Of a stretch of 64,000 nucleotides of DNA, positions 17,788 to 27,200 are shown piece by piece. Location of the stretch: assembly GCA_019694875.1 (NCBI GenBank), contig JAIBBC010000004.1:1-64000 (forward strand), written 5' to 3'. How positions within the stretch are numbered: position 1 is the first letter of the stretch; every line of letters starts with the position of its first letter. A model generated the notes under the pieces. That model saw only the letters and a list, made by a program, of their open reading frames with translations, made no database searches and was not told where the DNA came from. The stretch is from Cyclobacteriaceae bacterium. GTDB taxonomy: Bacteria; Bacteroidota; Bacteroidia; Cytophagales; Cyclobacteriaceae. Made by a program: the position numbers and the translations under genes.

Positions 17788-19188
17788 TTACTGGAGTACG
17801 TTGTCTAAAAGCTCTTTCAGGCGTTCCTTTTCCAGTATTTCCATGCCCTTATTGTAGGCATCCTGGCTCGATTTATCGTAGTCCAGACCATATCCTTTCA
17901 CCCGGTCGAAAGCGGTGGCATAAATTTCCTTGCCTTCCTGCACGGCCGTAACTTTAATCGTTCCGGTCAGGTACGTAATGTAAATGCTTCCGGAAATTGA
18001 TCCCTTCTCCGAGTCGCACATTACGTCAAACCACAAATCGGCTTCCTTTTTATTGTTGGTGAACTCAAATCCTGAATTGGCGAGCAGATTCTTGAGCTTG
18101 TTGCTCACCTGCGGATTGTTTTTGTTGGAGCCGAGGCTTCTTTCATCGGTGGTCATGTAAACAATCGGCCGTTTCACTTTCAGGATGATCTGCGAAGTTG
18201 GAACCAGCAGTCGTTTGGAGATGAGCGTAAAGATCGGTGAACCGGACGAACCGCTGATTGCATCCACATTCAGTTTAACCGACACGGTTTGCTCGAGCTC
18301 GCGTGAGGTTATTTTGTTGATCAGGATTTTCGTGTTACCATGTTCATCTGTTTTGTATTCCGGAAAAACATCACCCGCCCCTTTTTCAAAAGTTGCTTTT
18401 AAGGGCAATGACGGCACAGGTTTAACCAGATCTTTATACAACGCCTTCGCCAAAACAGTCTGCGTATTCAAATTGAGCCTGCGATTGATTTCCAGCTCAG
18501 CGGGATCAACTTTGACCTGAATTTTATCGAGTGCGTTTTGAATGGAAGAGTAAATTTCATTTACAATCAGCAGGTCTTTACCGTTAACCTTAACAGCGAT
18601 GGCTTCACCCAAATATTTTTCCATGCTTCGGAAAGCCTGAAAATAAAATCCCAATGCCTGTACGCGATCACCAGCCTGATCGGCAGCCAGTGCTTTCTCG
18701 TAATAGTCGGTGGCCAGAATTACCGCGTTACGTTTCTGTTCTTCTTTAATTTCCTTGTAACGTGCTTTTGACAGGCGATAGTAAATCCAGTAATTATTTT
18801 CATCCTCCCATGAGCCCATCTGCTCAAACTCTTCGATTTCGTCAGCAGCTGTAGTTTGGATAATCTGTTCGTATTGTTCTTTGAAGGCTTTGTCATCTTC
18901 AAATGTGCTGAGCACCGATGAACTGGACACGTTTACTTTGATCTCGGAGATCAAATCTTCAAGCGCTGATTTCTTGGCTTCCTGGATATAATTGTTGGTT
19001 CCGCCTTTGGTGCCCTTACCAATACCGGTATAGTAAGCGGGCTGTGAAGGCTTGGAAGAAAGCCAGCCGGGCTTCGGGTTATCGGGTACCGTAACCTTAG
19101 GGCTGCAGGCTATGAGAAACGCGAAAACGAGGGGGAAAATGCGGTTCACAAAATAACTGTTAACGTAATGCGTTTTAGTAAATGCCAC
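17788..19188 (-). CDS. Large lipoprotein with N-terminal LPP20-like domain
   Basis: 466 residues. The signal peptide ends in a lipobox, FLIACSPK. Residues 35-150 resemble LPP20: PGWLSSKPSQPAYYTGIG, IQEAKKSALEDLISEI and NNYWIYYRLSKARYKE. A short helical TPR-like stretch follows (DYYEKALAADQAGDRVQALGF). The rest (about 200-460) is a mainly beta region I do not recognise, with a possible second alpha/beta domain near 350-460. With the LPP20-like gene downstream it forms a two-gene envelope unit. Homology of the N-terminal domain is moderately sure; function is unknown. Confidence 0.7.
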   Translation of the reverse strand: MAFTKTHYVNSYFVNRIFPLVFAFLIACSPKVTVPDNPKPGWLSSKPSQPAYYTGIGKGTKGGTNNYIQEAKKSALEDLISEIKVNVSSSSVLSTFEDDKAFKEQYEQIIQTTAADEIEEFEQMGSWEDENNYWIYYRLSKARYKEIKEEQKRNAVILATDYYEKALAADQAGDRVQALGFYFQAFRSMEKYLGEAIAVKVNGKDLLIVNEIYSSIQNALDKIQVKVDPAELEINRRLNLNTQTVLAKALYKDLVKPVPSLPLKATFEKGAGDVFPEYKTDEHGNTKILINKITSRELEQTVSVKLNVDAISGSSGSPIFTLISKRLLVPTSQIILKVKRPIVYMTTDERSLGSNKNNPQVSNKLKNLLANSGFEFTNNKKEADLWFDVMCDSEKGSISGSIYITYLTGTIKVTAVQEGKEIYATAFDRVKGYGLDYDKSSQDAYNKGMEILEKERLKELLDNVLQ

Positions 19189-19271
19189 ATCCGTGCCAGT
19201 TTTAAACGCTCAGCAAATCTAATGTAAAACGCGAACAGAATGTTACCCGGTTTTTCTAAATTACTCACGAA

Positions 19272-19781
19272 ATGCGCAGAAAAATGAAAAAGGTTCTTGT
19301 AGGGATTCTATTGATTATTGGCTGGGGATGCCAGGACAACGATTCGGTGCCGACTGATTTTACGGGAAATGAAACCGTTTATGCCTTGCAGTCGGGTTCG
19401 GTATATCCGGTAAGCGGCACAGCAACCTTTAAGGAAAAGAAAGACGGCAGTACCGTAATTATTGTAAACCTTTCCGGAACGGAAGGCAATACCCAACATC
19501 CGGTTCATCTTCACCTGGGCAATGTTTCTTCTCCCGATGCCGATGTAGCTGCGTTGCTAAATTCCGTTGAGGGGTATACAGGCAAAAGCGAAACGGCATT
19601 GACTATGCTTGCAGATGGAGGATCAATTACCTACAAGCAACTGATTGCTTTGGGGGCCTGCCTGAAAGTTCACCTGGCTGATTCCGGTCCGGAGCGTGAC
19701 ATCATTCTGGCTGCGGGAAATATCGGAAGTTCGGTAGGCGCAAAATCTTCTGGCGAGATTGCGATTTGCAAGAGCGAATAA
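19272..19781 (+). CDS. Small lipoprotein with CHRD/Cu-Zn-SOD-like core
   Basis: 169 residues. The signal peptide ends in a lipobox, IIGWGCQD. TVIIVNLSGTEGNTQHPVHLHLG recalls the strand and His-x-His segment of CHRD domains and Cu,Zn superoxide dismutases. The other metal ligands of SodC are not all present, so dismutase activity is not supported. The start may be Met1 (19272) or Met5. The gene stands alone and ends 66 bp before the palindromic repeat at 19848-19879. Confidence 0.65.
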   Translation: MRRKMKKVLVGILLIIGWGCQDNDSVPTDFTGNETVYALQSGSVYPVSGTATFKEKKDGSTVIIVNLSGTEGNTQHPVHLHLGNVSSPDADVAALLNSVEGYTGKSETALTMLADGGSITYKQLIALGACLKVHLADSGPERDIILAAGNIGSSVGAKSSGEIAICKSE

Positions 19782-19847
19782 TCGACAACGCATGCCGTTG
19801 ATAAACACGTAGACGCGTATTAAAATAAAAAATGAATTGGTATAAAT

Positions 19848-19879
19848 ACGTAGAGACGCAAAATCTTGCGTCTCTACGT
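19848..19879. repeat. Palindromic repeat of GTAGAGACGC type
   Basis: Arms ACGTAGAGACGCAA and TTGCGTCTCTACGT enclose AATC: a 14-bp perfect hairpin followed by TTATTTTAAC. It lies between two convergent genes (19781 and 19913), where it may end transcription. A shorter imperfect relative (CGTAGACGCG) is at about 19808. Palindromes with this GTAGAGACGC core occur as dispersed repeats in several Bacteroidota genomes (from memory; copy number here not checked). Confidence 0.75.
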
Positions 19880-19912
19880 TTATTTTAACACCAATATGTT
19901 TAACAAATAAAA

Positions 19913-20671
19913 TTATTTGCCTTTCTCATCCGATGCAACCATCGCACCGATGTAGTCGCGGTTCATACGCGCAATGTTGGTAAGCTTAATTTCTTTCGGG
20001 CACTCCGCTTCGCATGCACCAATGTTGGTGCAGTTACCAAAGCCTTCTTCATCCATTTGTTCAATCATGGAAACCGCACGCTTGTCACGTTCAGGCTGAC
20101 CTTGTGGCAACAGCGCCAGTTGAGAAATTTTTGCCGATACAAACAGCATAGCCGATGAGTTCGGGCAAGCAGCAACACAGGCACCACAACCAATGCAGGC
20201 TGCAGCGTCCATTGCTTTTTCAGCATCATCTTTATTGATCGGAAGGTTATTGGCATCCTGTGCCTGCCCGGTGTTTACACTCACGAAACCACCGCTTGCA
20301 ATAATGCGGTCGAACGCTGAACGATCGGTCACCAGATCTTTCAATACCGGGAATGCCTTTGCTCTCCACGGCTCCACATAAATAGTATCACCGTCTTTAA
20401 AGGTGCGCATGTAAAGCTGACACGTAGTAGCGGCATGGTGCGGGCCGTGTGCACGGCCATCGATATACATGCTGCACATACCACAAATGCCTTCGCGACA
20501 ATCGTGATCGAACGCAATCGGGTCTTCACCTTTGCGAACGAGGTTATCGTTGAGCACATCAATCATTTCCAGGAACGACATGTCGGCATTCACATTGTCG
20601 ATTGAATAATCAACCAGCTTACCCTTATCATTTGCGTTCTTCTGACGCCAAACTTTCAGCTTGAAATTCAT
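19913..20671 (-). CDS. sdhB: Succinate dehydrogenase/fumarate reductase iron-sulfur subunit
   Basis: 252 residues. The plant-type ferredoxin domain has [16 protein letters not shown] for the [2Fe-2S] centre. The C-terminal helical domain has [12 protein letters not shown] and a second cysteine set in [14 protein letters not shown] for the [4Fe-4S] and [3Fe-4S] centres. It carries electrons between the SdhA flavin and the membrane quinone site in SdhC. It is the last gene of the sdhC-sdhA-sdhB unit, but is separated from sdhA by a four-helix-bundle gene. Confidence 0.96.
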   Translation of the reverse strand: MNFKLKVWRQKNANDKGKLVDYSIDNVNADMSFLEMIDVLNDNLVRKGEDPIAFDHDCREGICGMCSMYIDGRAHGPHHAATTCQLYMRTFKDGDTIYVEPWRAKAFPVLKDLVTDRSAFDRIIASGGFVSVNTGQAQDANNLPINKDDAEKAMDAAACIGCGACVAACPNSSAMLFVSAKISQLALLPQGQPERDKRAVSMIEQMDEEGFGNCTNIGACEAECPKEIKLTNIARMNRDYIGAMVASDEKGK

Positions 20672-20711
20672 AGTTCTGATTTAACGATTTTTGAGTGAGA
20701 TAATTTAACAA

Positions 20712-21098
20712 TTATGACACTGCGTTTACATTTGTTTTAGACGTTGAAATAATTTTAGAAAGAACTTTCCGAATCGACATCAATTGTTCCAGCTCCTTCT
20801 CCGTATCAGGATAATTTTTGGAGTTCAGGCACAACTGCAGCCAATACTCTGTTTCTTCCACCTCTTTCATTGAAATTTTCATTTTGTGAATAAAATCAGC
20901 CCGGCTCTCAGCATTCTGAGCTTCCTTAACATTGGCTCCGATCGATGTTGCCGATCGGAACAATTGCCGGCTCAGATTAAACTGTTTGTTCATATCTAAC
21001 GCTTCACAAAATTCGATCATTCGCAATGAAAACTTAAAAGTCAATTCAACAATAGGATTCTCACGTTTATCATAAGGCACCTTTCCATCCATCGTCAA
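20712..21098 (-). CDS. Four-helix bundle protein (S23/23S rRNA IVP-like)
   Basis: 128 residues. The pattern FCEALDMNKQFNLSRQLFRSATSIGANVKEAQNA is broken here only by this summary; the key part SATSIGANVKEAQ, with DFIHKMKISMKEVEETEYWLQ, is the signature of the four-helix bundle family first described from intervening sequences in 23S rRNA genes. No catalytic function is known; the proteins form pentameric bundles. The unusual point is position: it lies between sdhA (25-bp gap) and sdhB (40-bp gap), on the same strand, so it should be transcribed with the succinate dehydrogenase genes. Confidence 0.88.
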   Translation of the reverse strand: MTMDGKVPYDKRENPIVELTFKFSLRMIEFCEALDMNKQFNLSRQLFRSATSIGANVKEAQNAESRADFIHKMKISMKEVEETEYWLQLCLNSKNYPDTEKELEQLMSIRKVLSKIISTSKTNVNAVS

Positions 21099-21123
21099 AT
21101 TGTTAAATCATTCAATCAAATCA

Positions 21124-23061
21124 TTACTTGTATGATCTGACTTGCATTTCAATGTTCTCATACACAAGGTTCTCCTTGTGCAATACCGGATCTGTATCGA
21201 CCGACGTGTGCTGCCATGCTGCTACATACGCGTAATTAGCATCGTCACGCTTGGCTTCACCGGCATCCTGGTATTCGGTACGGAAGTGACCTCCGCATGA
21301 CTCGTTGCGGTTTAACGCATCAATCACCATCAGTTCACCCAATTCAATAAAGTCGGCTACGCGATTTGCTTTGTCCAGCTCCGGATTGAAGTCTTCAATT
21401 TGCCCCGGAATGTTAACATCTTCCCAAAACTCTTTGCGCAGTTGTTGAATCAATGTACGCGCTTTCGTTAACCCTTCAGCCGTGCGCGCCATTCCGCAAT
21501 ACTCCCACATAATTTTTCCTAAAGCCTTGTGAAAGTCGTCAACGGTACGTTTGCCTTTTATGCTCAGCAATTTTTCTTCCCGTGACCGCGCTCCTTTTGC
21601 TGCCTCGATAAACGCAGGATGATCTGTCGGAATTGGTTTCGTGAAAATCTCGCCTGCCAGATAATTGCTGATGGTTGCCGGCAACACGAAGTATCCATCG
21701 CTCAACCCCTGCATCAGGGCTGATGCACCCAACCGGTTTGCACCGTGGTCGCTAAAGTTTGCTTCGCCTGTGCAATACAAACCTTTCACGGAAGTCATCA
21801 GTTCATAATCTACCCAAAGGCCACCCATGGTATAATGAACGGCTGGATAAATCTTCATCGGAGTTTTCAATGGGTCTTCATTGGTGATGTTTTGATACAT
21901 CGGGAACAGCTCGCCATACCGCGCTTTCACAACGTCAACACCAAGGCGCTTAATCGCATCGGAGAAATCCAGAAATACACCCAAACCGCTTGGCACAATT
22001 CCGCGGCCATCATCACAGGCTTCTTTCGCTGCACGTGATGAAATATCCCGGGGAGCCAGGTTTCCAAACGATGGATATTTCCTTTCGAGATAGTAGTCTC
22101 TGTCTTCTTCTTTAATATCGTTTGCCGTTTTCCTTCCTTCGCGGATGGCTTTAGCGTCTTCTCTTGTTTTAGGAACCCATACGCGGCCATCGTTACGTAA
22201 CGATTCTGACATCAGCGTAAGCTTCGACTGGTAATCCCCGGTAACGGGAATACAAGTCGGGTGGATTTGCGTGTAGCACGGGTTCGCAAAGTACGCGCCT
22301 TTTTTATGCGCCTTCCAGATTGCCGTTACGTTGCTACCCATCGCATTAGTAGAGAGAAAGAATACGTTTCCGTAACCGCCTGTTGCTAACACAACTGCAT
22401 GGGCAAAATATTTTTCAAGCTTTCCGGTAATCAAATTACGGGCAATGATACCCCGTGCTTTACCGTCTACAATAACCACGTCCACCATTTCGTGGCGGTT
22501 ATACATTTCCACGGTTCCCAAACCGATCTGACGTTCAAGCGCCTGGTACGCACCGAGCAACAATTGCTGTCCGGTTTGACCGCGAGCATAAAACGTTCTG
22601 GAAACCTGGGCTCCGCCAAATGAACGGTTATCGAGCAAGCCGCCATATTCGCGTGCGAACGGAACGCCCTGCGCTACGCATTGATCGATAATATTTCTCG
22701 ACACATCGGCCAGGCGGTACACGTTCGCTTCCCGCGCACGGAAGTCACCTCCTTTTATTGTATCGTAAAACAAACGATAAACCGAGTCGCCATCGTTTTT
22801 GTAGTTCTTCGCTGCATTGATCCCACCTTGTGCCGCAATTGAGTGCGCTCTGCGTGGAGAATCCTGAAAGCAAAATGCTTTCACTTTATAACCTTGTTCT
22901 CCCAGCGTTGCAGCAGCTGCAGCACCGGCAAGTCCTGTGCCCACAACAATCACTTCTACTTTACGTCTGTTGGCCGGGTTTACCAACTTCGCATGTTCTT
23001 TGTAGTTACTCCACTTTTCAGCCAGAGGTCCGTCAGGAATTTTGGAATCAAGTACTGCCAT
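21124..23061 (-). CDS. sdhA: Succinate dehydrogenase/fumarate reductase flavoprotein subunit
   Basis: 645 residues. The FAD-binding GTGLAG is at 41-46, the covalent-FAD histidine is His73 in [11 protein letters not shown], and the active-site region includes [11 protein letters not shown] and the capping-domain [13 protein letters not shown]. It oxidises succinate to fumarate (or the reverse) on the cytoplasmic face of the membrane, in the TCA cycle and respiratory chain. It lies 31 bp after sdhC; the next gene downstream is the inserted four-helix-bundle gene. Confidence 0.97.
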   Translation of the reverse strand: MAVLDSKIPDGPLAEKWSNYKEHAKLVNPANRRKVEVIVVGTGLAGAAAAATLGEQGYKVKAFCFQDSPRRAHSIAAQGGINAAKNYKNDGDSVYRLFYDTIKGGDFRAREANVYRLADVSRNIIDQCVAQGVPFAREYGGLLDNRSFGGAQVSRTFYARGQTGQQLLLGAYQALERQIGLGTVEMYNRHEMVDVVIVDGKARGIIARNLITGKLEKYFAHAVVLATGGYGNVFFLSTNAMGSNVTAIWKAHKKGAYFANPCYTQIHPTCIPVTGDYQSKLTLMSESLRNDGRVWVPKTREDAKAIREGRKTANDIKEEDRDYYLERKYPSFGNLAPRDISSRAAKEACDDGRGIVPSGLGVFLDFSDAIKRLGVDVVKARYGELFPMYQNITNEDPLKTPMKIYPAVHYTMGGLWVDYELMTSVKGLYCTGEANFSDHGANRLGASALMQGLSDGYFVLPATISNYLAGEIFTKPIPTDHPAFIEAAKGARSREEKLLSIKGKRTVDDFHKALGKIMWEYCGMARTAEGLTKARTLIQQLRKEFWEDVNIPGQIEDFNPELDKANRVADFIELGELMVIDALNRNESCGGHFRTEYQDAGEAKRDDANYAYVAAWQHTSVDTDPVLHKENLVYENIEMQVRSYK

Positions 23062-23092
23062 ATATTTTTATTTGAGAACGGTCAATGATTAA

Positions 23093-23773
23093 TTACTTCA
23101 CCCAGCCGAAGTGCATCGCGATCGGCATGAGCGCAAAAATCGTTGGAACAACAATCGAGAATGCTGTTCCGAGGAACGAGATGAACCCGTTGTATTTAAC
23201 ATGATTCAACCCGAGCGTCTGGAATGCACTTCTGAATCCGTGCAGCAGATGCCAGAACAAGGAGAAGCAACCCAACAGGTAAACGATTACTACCCAAGGC
23301 TCCTGAAACACCACAAGCATCTTTGCATACAAGTCTAATTCACCTTCTTCCCAGTTGTTGATACCCTGGCTGATGCGGTTCGGAATCCAGAAATGTGCGG
23401 TGTGAATGATCAGGAAGATAAGAATGAGTGTTCCAAGCAAGCCCATGCTGCGGCTATACCATTTGCTCTTATGCGGATGGGCCACTTTTGCATATTTCAC
23501 AGGGCGCGCCTTGCGGTTCTGCGCCCACAACATGAAACCATCGATAATGTGGAACAGGAAACCGAGTATCAACACGATCTCCAGTGTGCGGATAATCGGG
23601 TTGGTGCCCATGAAGTGTCCCCAATGACTGAAGGTGGCACCCCCGTCATTATAAAAAATCATGGCGTTGATCGTGCAGTGAATGATCAGGAACGTGATCA
23701 GGAACAACCCCGTCAGCGACATGATAACTTTCTTACCGATCGAGCTTGTAAACAGGTTGGTAAACCAATTCAT
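23093..23773 (-). CDS. sdhC: Succinate dehydrogenase cytochrome b subunit
   Basis: 226 residues with five hydrophobic helices and histidines at conserved membrane positions (LIIHCTINA, FHIIDGFMLW, IIHTAHFW, WHLLHGFRS). This is the single-subunit di-haem cytochrome b type used by Bacteroidota and epsilonproteobacteria, so no sdhD is expected. It anchors SdhAB and reduces menaquinone. It is the first gene of the sdh unit; a consensus promoter lies at 23811-23841, about 40 bp upstream. Confidence 0.93.
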   Translation of the reverse strand: MNWFTNLFTSSIGKKVIMSLTGLFLITFLIIHCTINAMIFYNDGGATFSHWGHFMGTNPIIRTLEIVLILGFLFHIIDGFMLWAQNRKARPVKYAKVAHPHKSKWYSRSMGLLGTLILIFLIIHTAHFWIPNRISQGINNWEEGELDLYAKMLVVFQEPWVVIVYLLGCFSLFWHLLHGFRSAFQTLGLNHVKYNGFISFLGTAFSIVVPTIFALMPIAMHFGWVK

Positions 23774-23810
23774 AGTTTTGAATGATAGATTCAGGAGTTA
23801 TGCAAACGCA

Positions 23811-23841
23811 TAAAAGTAATCTCCGATAGTTTACAAACAAA
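23811..23841 (-). promoter_or_regulatory. Candidate promoter of the sdh operon
   Basis: On the minus strand TTTG (23841-23838), 19 bp, then TACTTTTA (23818-23811): the -33 element is exact and the -7 element matches seven of eight consensus positions (TAnnTTTG). Its position about 38 bp upstream of the sdhC ATG fits. Confidence 0.55.
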
Positions 23842-23896
23842 ACTGCCGAAACTTTAAAATGTTCTAAATAAGCCCGGAAAAAAGGAAACGGCTGGT

Positions 23897-23992
23897 CTAC
23901 AATACCTCGAACAAGAGGAAGATGAGGGCAATTGCCGCAACCATAGCGAACAAGAACCATTCACGCTTAAAAAAATCACCTACACGTTTCAT
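23897..23992 (-). CDS. Possible 31-residue membrane microprotein
   Basis: ATG 23992 to TAG 23897 encodes 31 residues: a basic, aromatic start (MKRVGDFFKREWFLF) followed by one hydrophobic helix (AMVAAIALIFLLFEVL). The amphipathic then hydrophobic layout is typical of small single-span inner-membrane proteins, and the frame uses no stop across the whole helix. It lies 124 bp upstream of sdhC on the same strand, but the sdh promoter lies between them, so it may be a separate unit or share a longer transcript. No clear Shine-Dalgarno is seen, which is common in this phylum. It could be chance. Confidence 0.45.
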   Translation of the reverse strand: MKRVGDFFKREWFLFAMVAAIALIFLLFEVL

Positions 23993-24207
23993 AAGAGGGA
24001 GCATTAATATGTTATGCTTGAATAACTTATCGCGAAAAGCGATCCGGCTTTTGTTTTATACTGAAAATCAGCCATTTGGCAGAATTTTATTCTAAAAATT
24101 CCCGAACTTTTTACTCATTTCAGGAATTATAATCCCATAATGGGAATGGATTTACACCCCTAAACGATGTATTTTTACGGTTTTACGACCACTACTAACA
24201 CGCTTCG
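23993..24207. other. Divergent regulatory region of sdh side and dnaE
   Basis: 215 bp without a gene. It holds a short inverted repeat ATCGC-GAAAA-GCGAT (24029-24043), a 13-bp palindrome (24133-24145) and a TATTTTTA element (24170-24177) that could be the -7 box of dnaE. Confidence 0.5.
24133..24145. promoter_or_regulatory. Palindrome upstream of dnaE
   Basis: TCCCAT-A-ATGGGA, perfect 6-bp arms, is about 25 bp upstream of the candidate -7 box TATTTTTA and 63 bp before the dnaE ATG, thus over the expected -33 region. An operator is possible but unproven. Confidence 0.35.
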
Positions 24208-27200
24208 ATGTATTTGATTTTTGACACGGAGACCACCGGGCTTCCGCGGAATAAGACTGCCCCTATCACTGACCTGGACAACTGGCCGAGACTGGTTCAG
24301 CTTGCCTGGCAGCTTCATGATAACCGGGGTAAACTTTTATCGCACCATAACTATATTATCAAGCCCGAGGGCTTCGACATTCCTTATAAAGCTGAACAGG
24401 TACACGGCATTTCTACCAAGCGTGCGCTGGCGGAAGGTCACGACATGCAAACCGTGCTCAACACATTTGTTCAGGATCTCGAAAAAACATCACAACTCAT
24501 CGGCCATAATATTGAGTTCGATGTAAACATTATTGGTGCAGAACTTTTGCGGAAGGCGATCGCAACCGACAAGCTGCTGGCTATCGCCAAGATTGATACC
24601 GGAATTGCTTCCACAGAGTTTTGCCAGCTAAAAGGTGGATTGGGTGGCAAACTGAAAATGCCTCGCCTTCACGAGCTTCACCAGATATTATTCGGGAAAG
24701 ATTTTGAAGATGCCCACGATGCATCGTATGACGTAGCCGCTACCGCACGATGCTTCTTCGGACTTGTAAAGAAAAAAGTGATTAACCCGTTCGATTCCAC
24801 TCCGCTTGTGGAAGTTGAATACGAAGAGCCGGATCTTGACGAAGCCAACTTCGCCAAAAAAGAAAAGAAGAAAGATGCCGGTTATACTATCGGGGACAAA
24901 TCCGGGCAGTCGATCAAAGGAGCTTACGCACACCTTCACGTTCATTCACAATATTCCGTACTGCAGGCTACAGCCGATGTGAAATCGATCGTGGCAAAAG
25001 CCAAAGCAGCAGAAATGCCAGCCGTAGCCCTCACCGATCTGGGCAACATGTATGGTGTGTTCAAGTTTGTGCAGGAAGCCATCGCACAACAGATCAAGCC
25101 GATTGTGGGTTGCGAGTTTTATGTTTCGGAAGAGCGCAGGAAAAACAAATTCACGAAAGACAATCCCGACAGGCGCTATAACCAGATATTGATTGCTAAA
25201 AATAAAAATGGTTATCAGAATCTGATCCGCCTGAGTTCACTCGGGTTTACAGAAGGCCTTTACGGAATCCATCCGCGGATTGATAAACAACTGATTGAAG
25301 AATTCCGCACCGATCTGATTGCCACCACCGGAGGACTTCAAAGCGAAGTGCCCTATCTGATTCTCCACACCGGTGAACGGCAGGCGGAAGAAGCCTTTGC
25401 CTGGTATCACAAACTTTTCGGTGACGACTTTTATGTTGAACTGAATCGTCACGGCCTTCCGGAAGAAGATCACGTAAACGAAGTACTGCTTCGCTTTGCG
25501 AAGAAATACAACGTAAAGTACTTTGCCGCGAACGAAGTGTACTACCTCGATAAAGAGGAAGCCAATGCGCACGATGTATTGCTCTGCATTAAAGAAGGTG
25601 AATTCAAATCAACACCGATTGGTGAAGGCCGCGGTAAACGGTATGGTCTTGCTAACGCAGAGTTTTACTTCAAATCGCAGGATGAGATGAAATCCATCTT
25701 CCGCGATCTGCCGGAGGCCATTGAAACGATCAGTGAGATTCTGGGAAAGATCGAAACCTACAACCTCGAGCGGAATGTGTTGCTCCCTAAGTTCGACATT
25801 CCGAAGAATTTCAAAACGGAAGACGATTACCTGCGTCACCTGACATACGAAGGCGCAAAACGGAAATATCCAGAGATCACACAGGAACTCAGAGATCGCC
25901 TCGACTTCGAACTGGAAACGATCAAGAAAACCGGTTATCCGGGCTACTTCCTGATTGTTCAGGATTTTACTTCGAAGGCACGCGAGATGGGCGTATCCGT
26001 TGGGCCGGGCCGCGGATCGGCAGCTGGTTCAGCCGTGGCATATTGCATTGGCATTACCAACGTTGACCCGATCGCATACGATTTGCTCTTCGAGCGTTTT
26101 TTGAATCCCGATCGTGTATCCCTTCCCGATATTGATATTGACTTTGACGATGAAGGCCGCGACAAAGTACTCAAGTATGTGATCGACAAATACGGCAAGA
26201 GTCAGGTAGCACAGATCATCACGTATGGCACAATGGCGGCCAAATCATCCATCCGCGACTGCGCACGGGTGATGGAACTGTCGTTGCCGGAAGCAAACTT
26301 CTTAGCCAAACTTGTTCCCGAACGTCCGGGTACCACGCTCGACACTGCCTTCCAGGAAATCAAGGAACTCGCCGACATAAAAAAGGGAACCGATCTGAAA
26401 GCCGATGTACTCAAGCAGGCAATCGTGCTCGAAGGTTCTGTGCGGAACACCGGTACCCATGCCTGCGGGGTGATCATCACACCCGATGAACTTACGAAGT
26501 TCGTTCCGGTTTCAACCGCAAGAGATTCCGAGATGCTCGTAACGCAGTTCGACAACAGCGTGGTGGAAAGTGCTGGTTTGTTGAAGATGGACTTTCTTGG
26601 TCTTACTACGTTGTCAATCATTCGCACGGCACTGAAGAATATCAAGAAAAGTAAAGGCATTGATATTGACATCGATGCTGTGCCCTTGACGGATACAAAA
26701 ACGTATCAGCTCTTTCAGCGGGGTGAAACAACCGGAACATTCCAGTTTGAAAGTGTGGGTATGCAGAAGTACCTGCGCCAGCTTAAGCCCGATAAGTTTG
26801 AAGATTTGATTGCGATGAACGCGTTGTACCGTCCGGGTCCGATGGAATACATTCCGCAATTCATTAACCGTAAACACGGTCGCGAGCCGATCAAATACGA
26901 TTTGCCGGAGATGGAAGAGTTTCTGCAGGAAACTTACGGGATTACCGTTTACCAGGAGCAGGTGATGTTGCTCTCGCAGAAACTGGCCGGCTTCAGTAAA
27001 GGCGATGCCGATGTGCTGCGGAAAGCGATGGGTAAGAAGCAGAAGTCGGTACTCGATAAGATGAAAGATAAGTTCATCGAAGGTTGTGCGAAGAACGGCC
27101 ACGCGAAACCGATCTGCGAAAAGATATGGACCGACTGGGAAGCTTTTGCGCAATATGCGTTCAATAAATCACACTCGACTTGTTATTCGCTGGTCGCGTA

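Noticed and set aside
23406..23785. Plus-strand ORFs antisense to sdhC
   Set aside because: The sdhC frame has conserved haem histidines and five helices; the antisense frames have no support.
24029..24043. Hairpin ATCGC-GAAAA-GCGAT as terminator
   Set aside because: The stem is only 5 bp, the U-tract is interrupted, and no gene ends close by on the plus strand.
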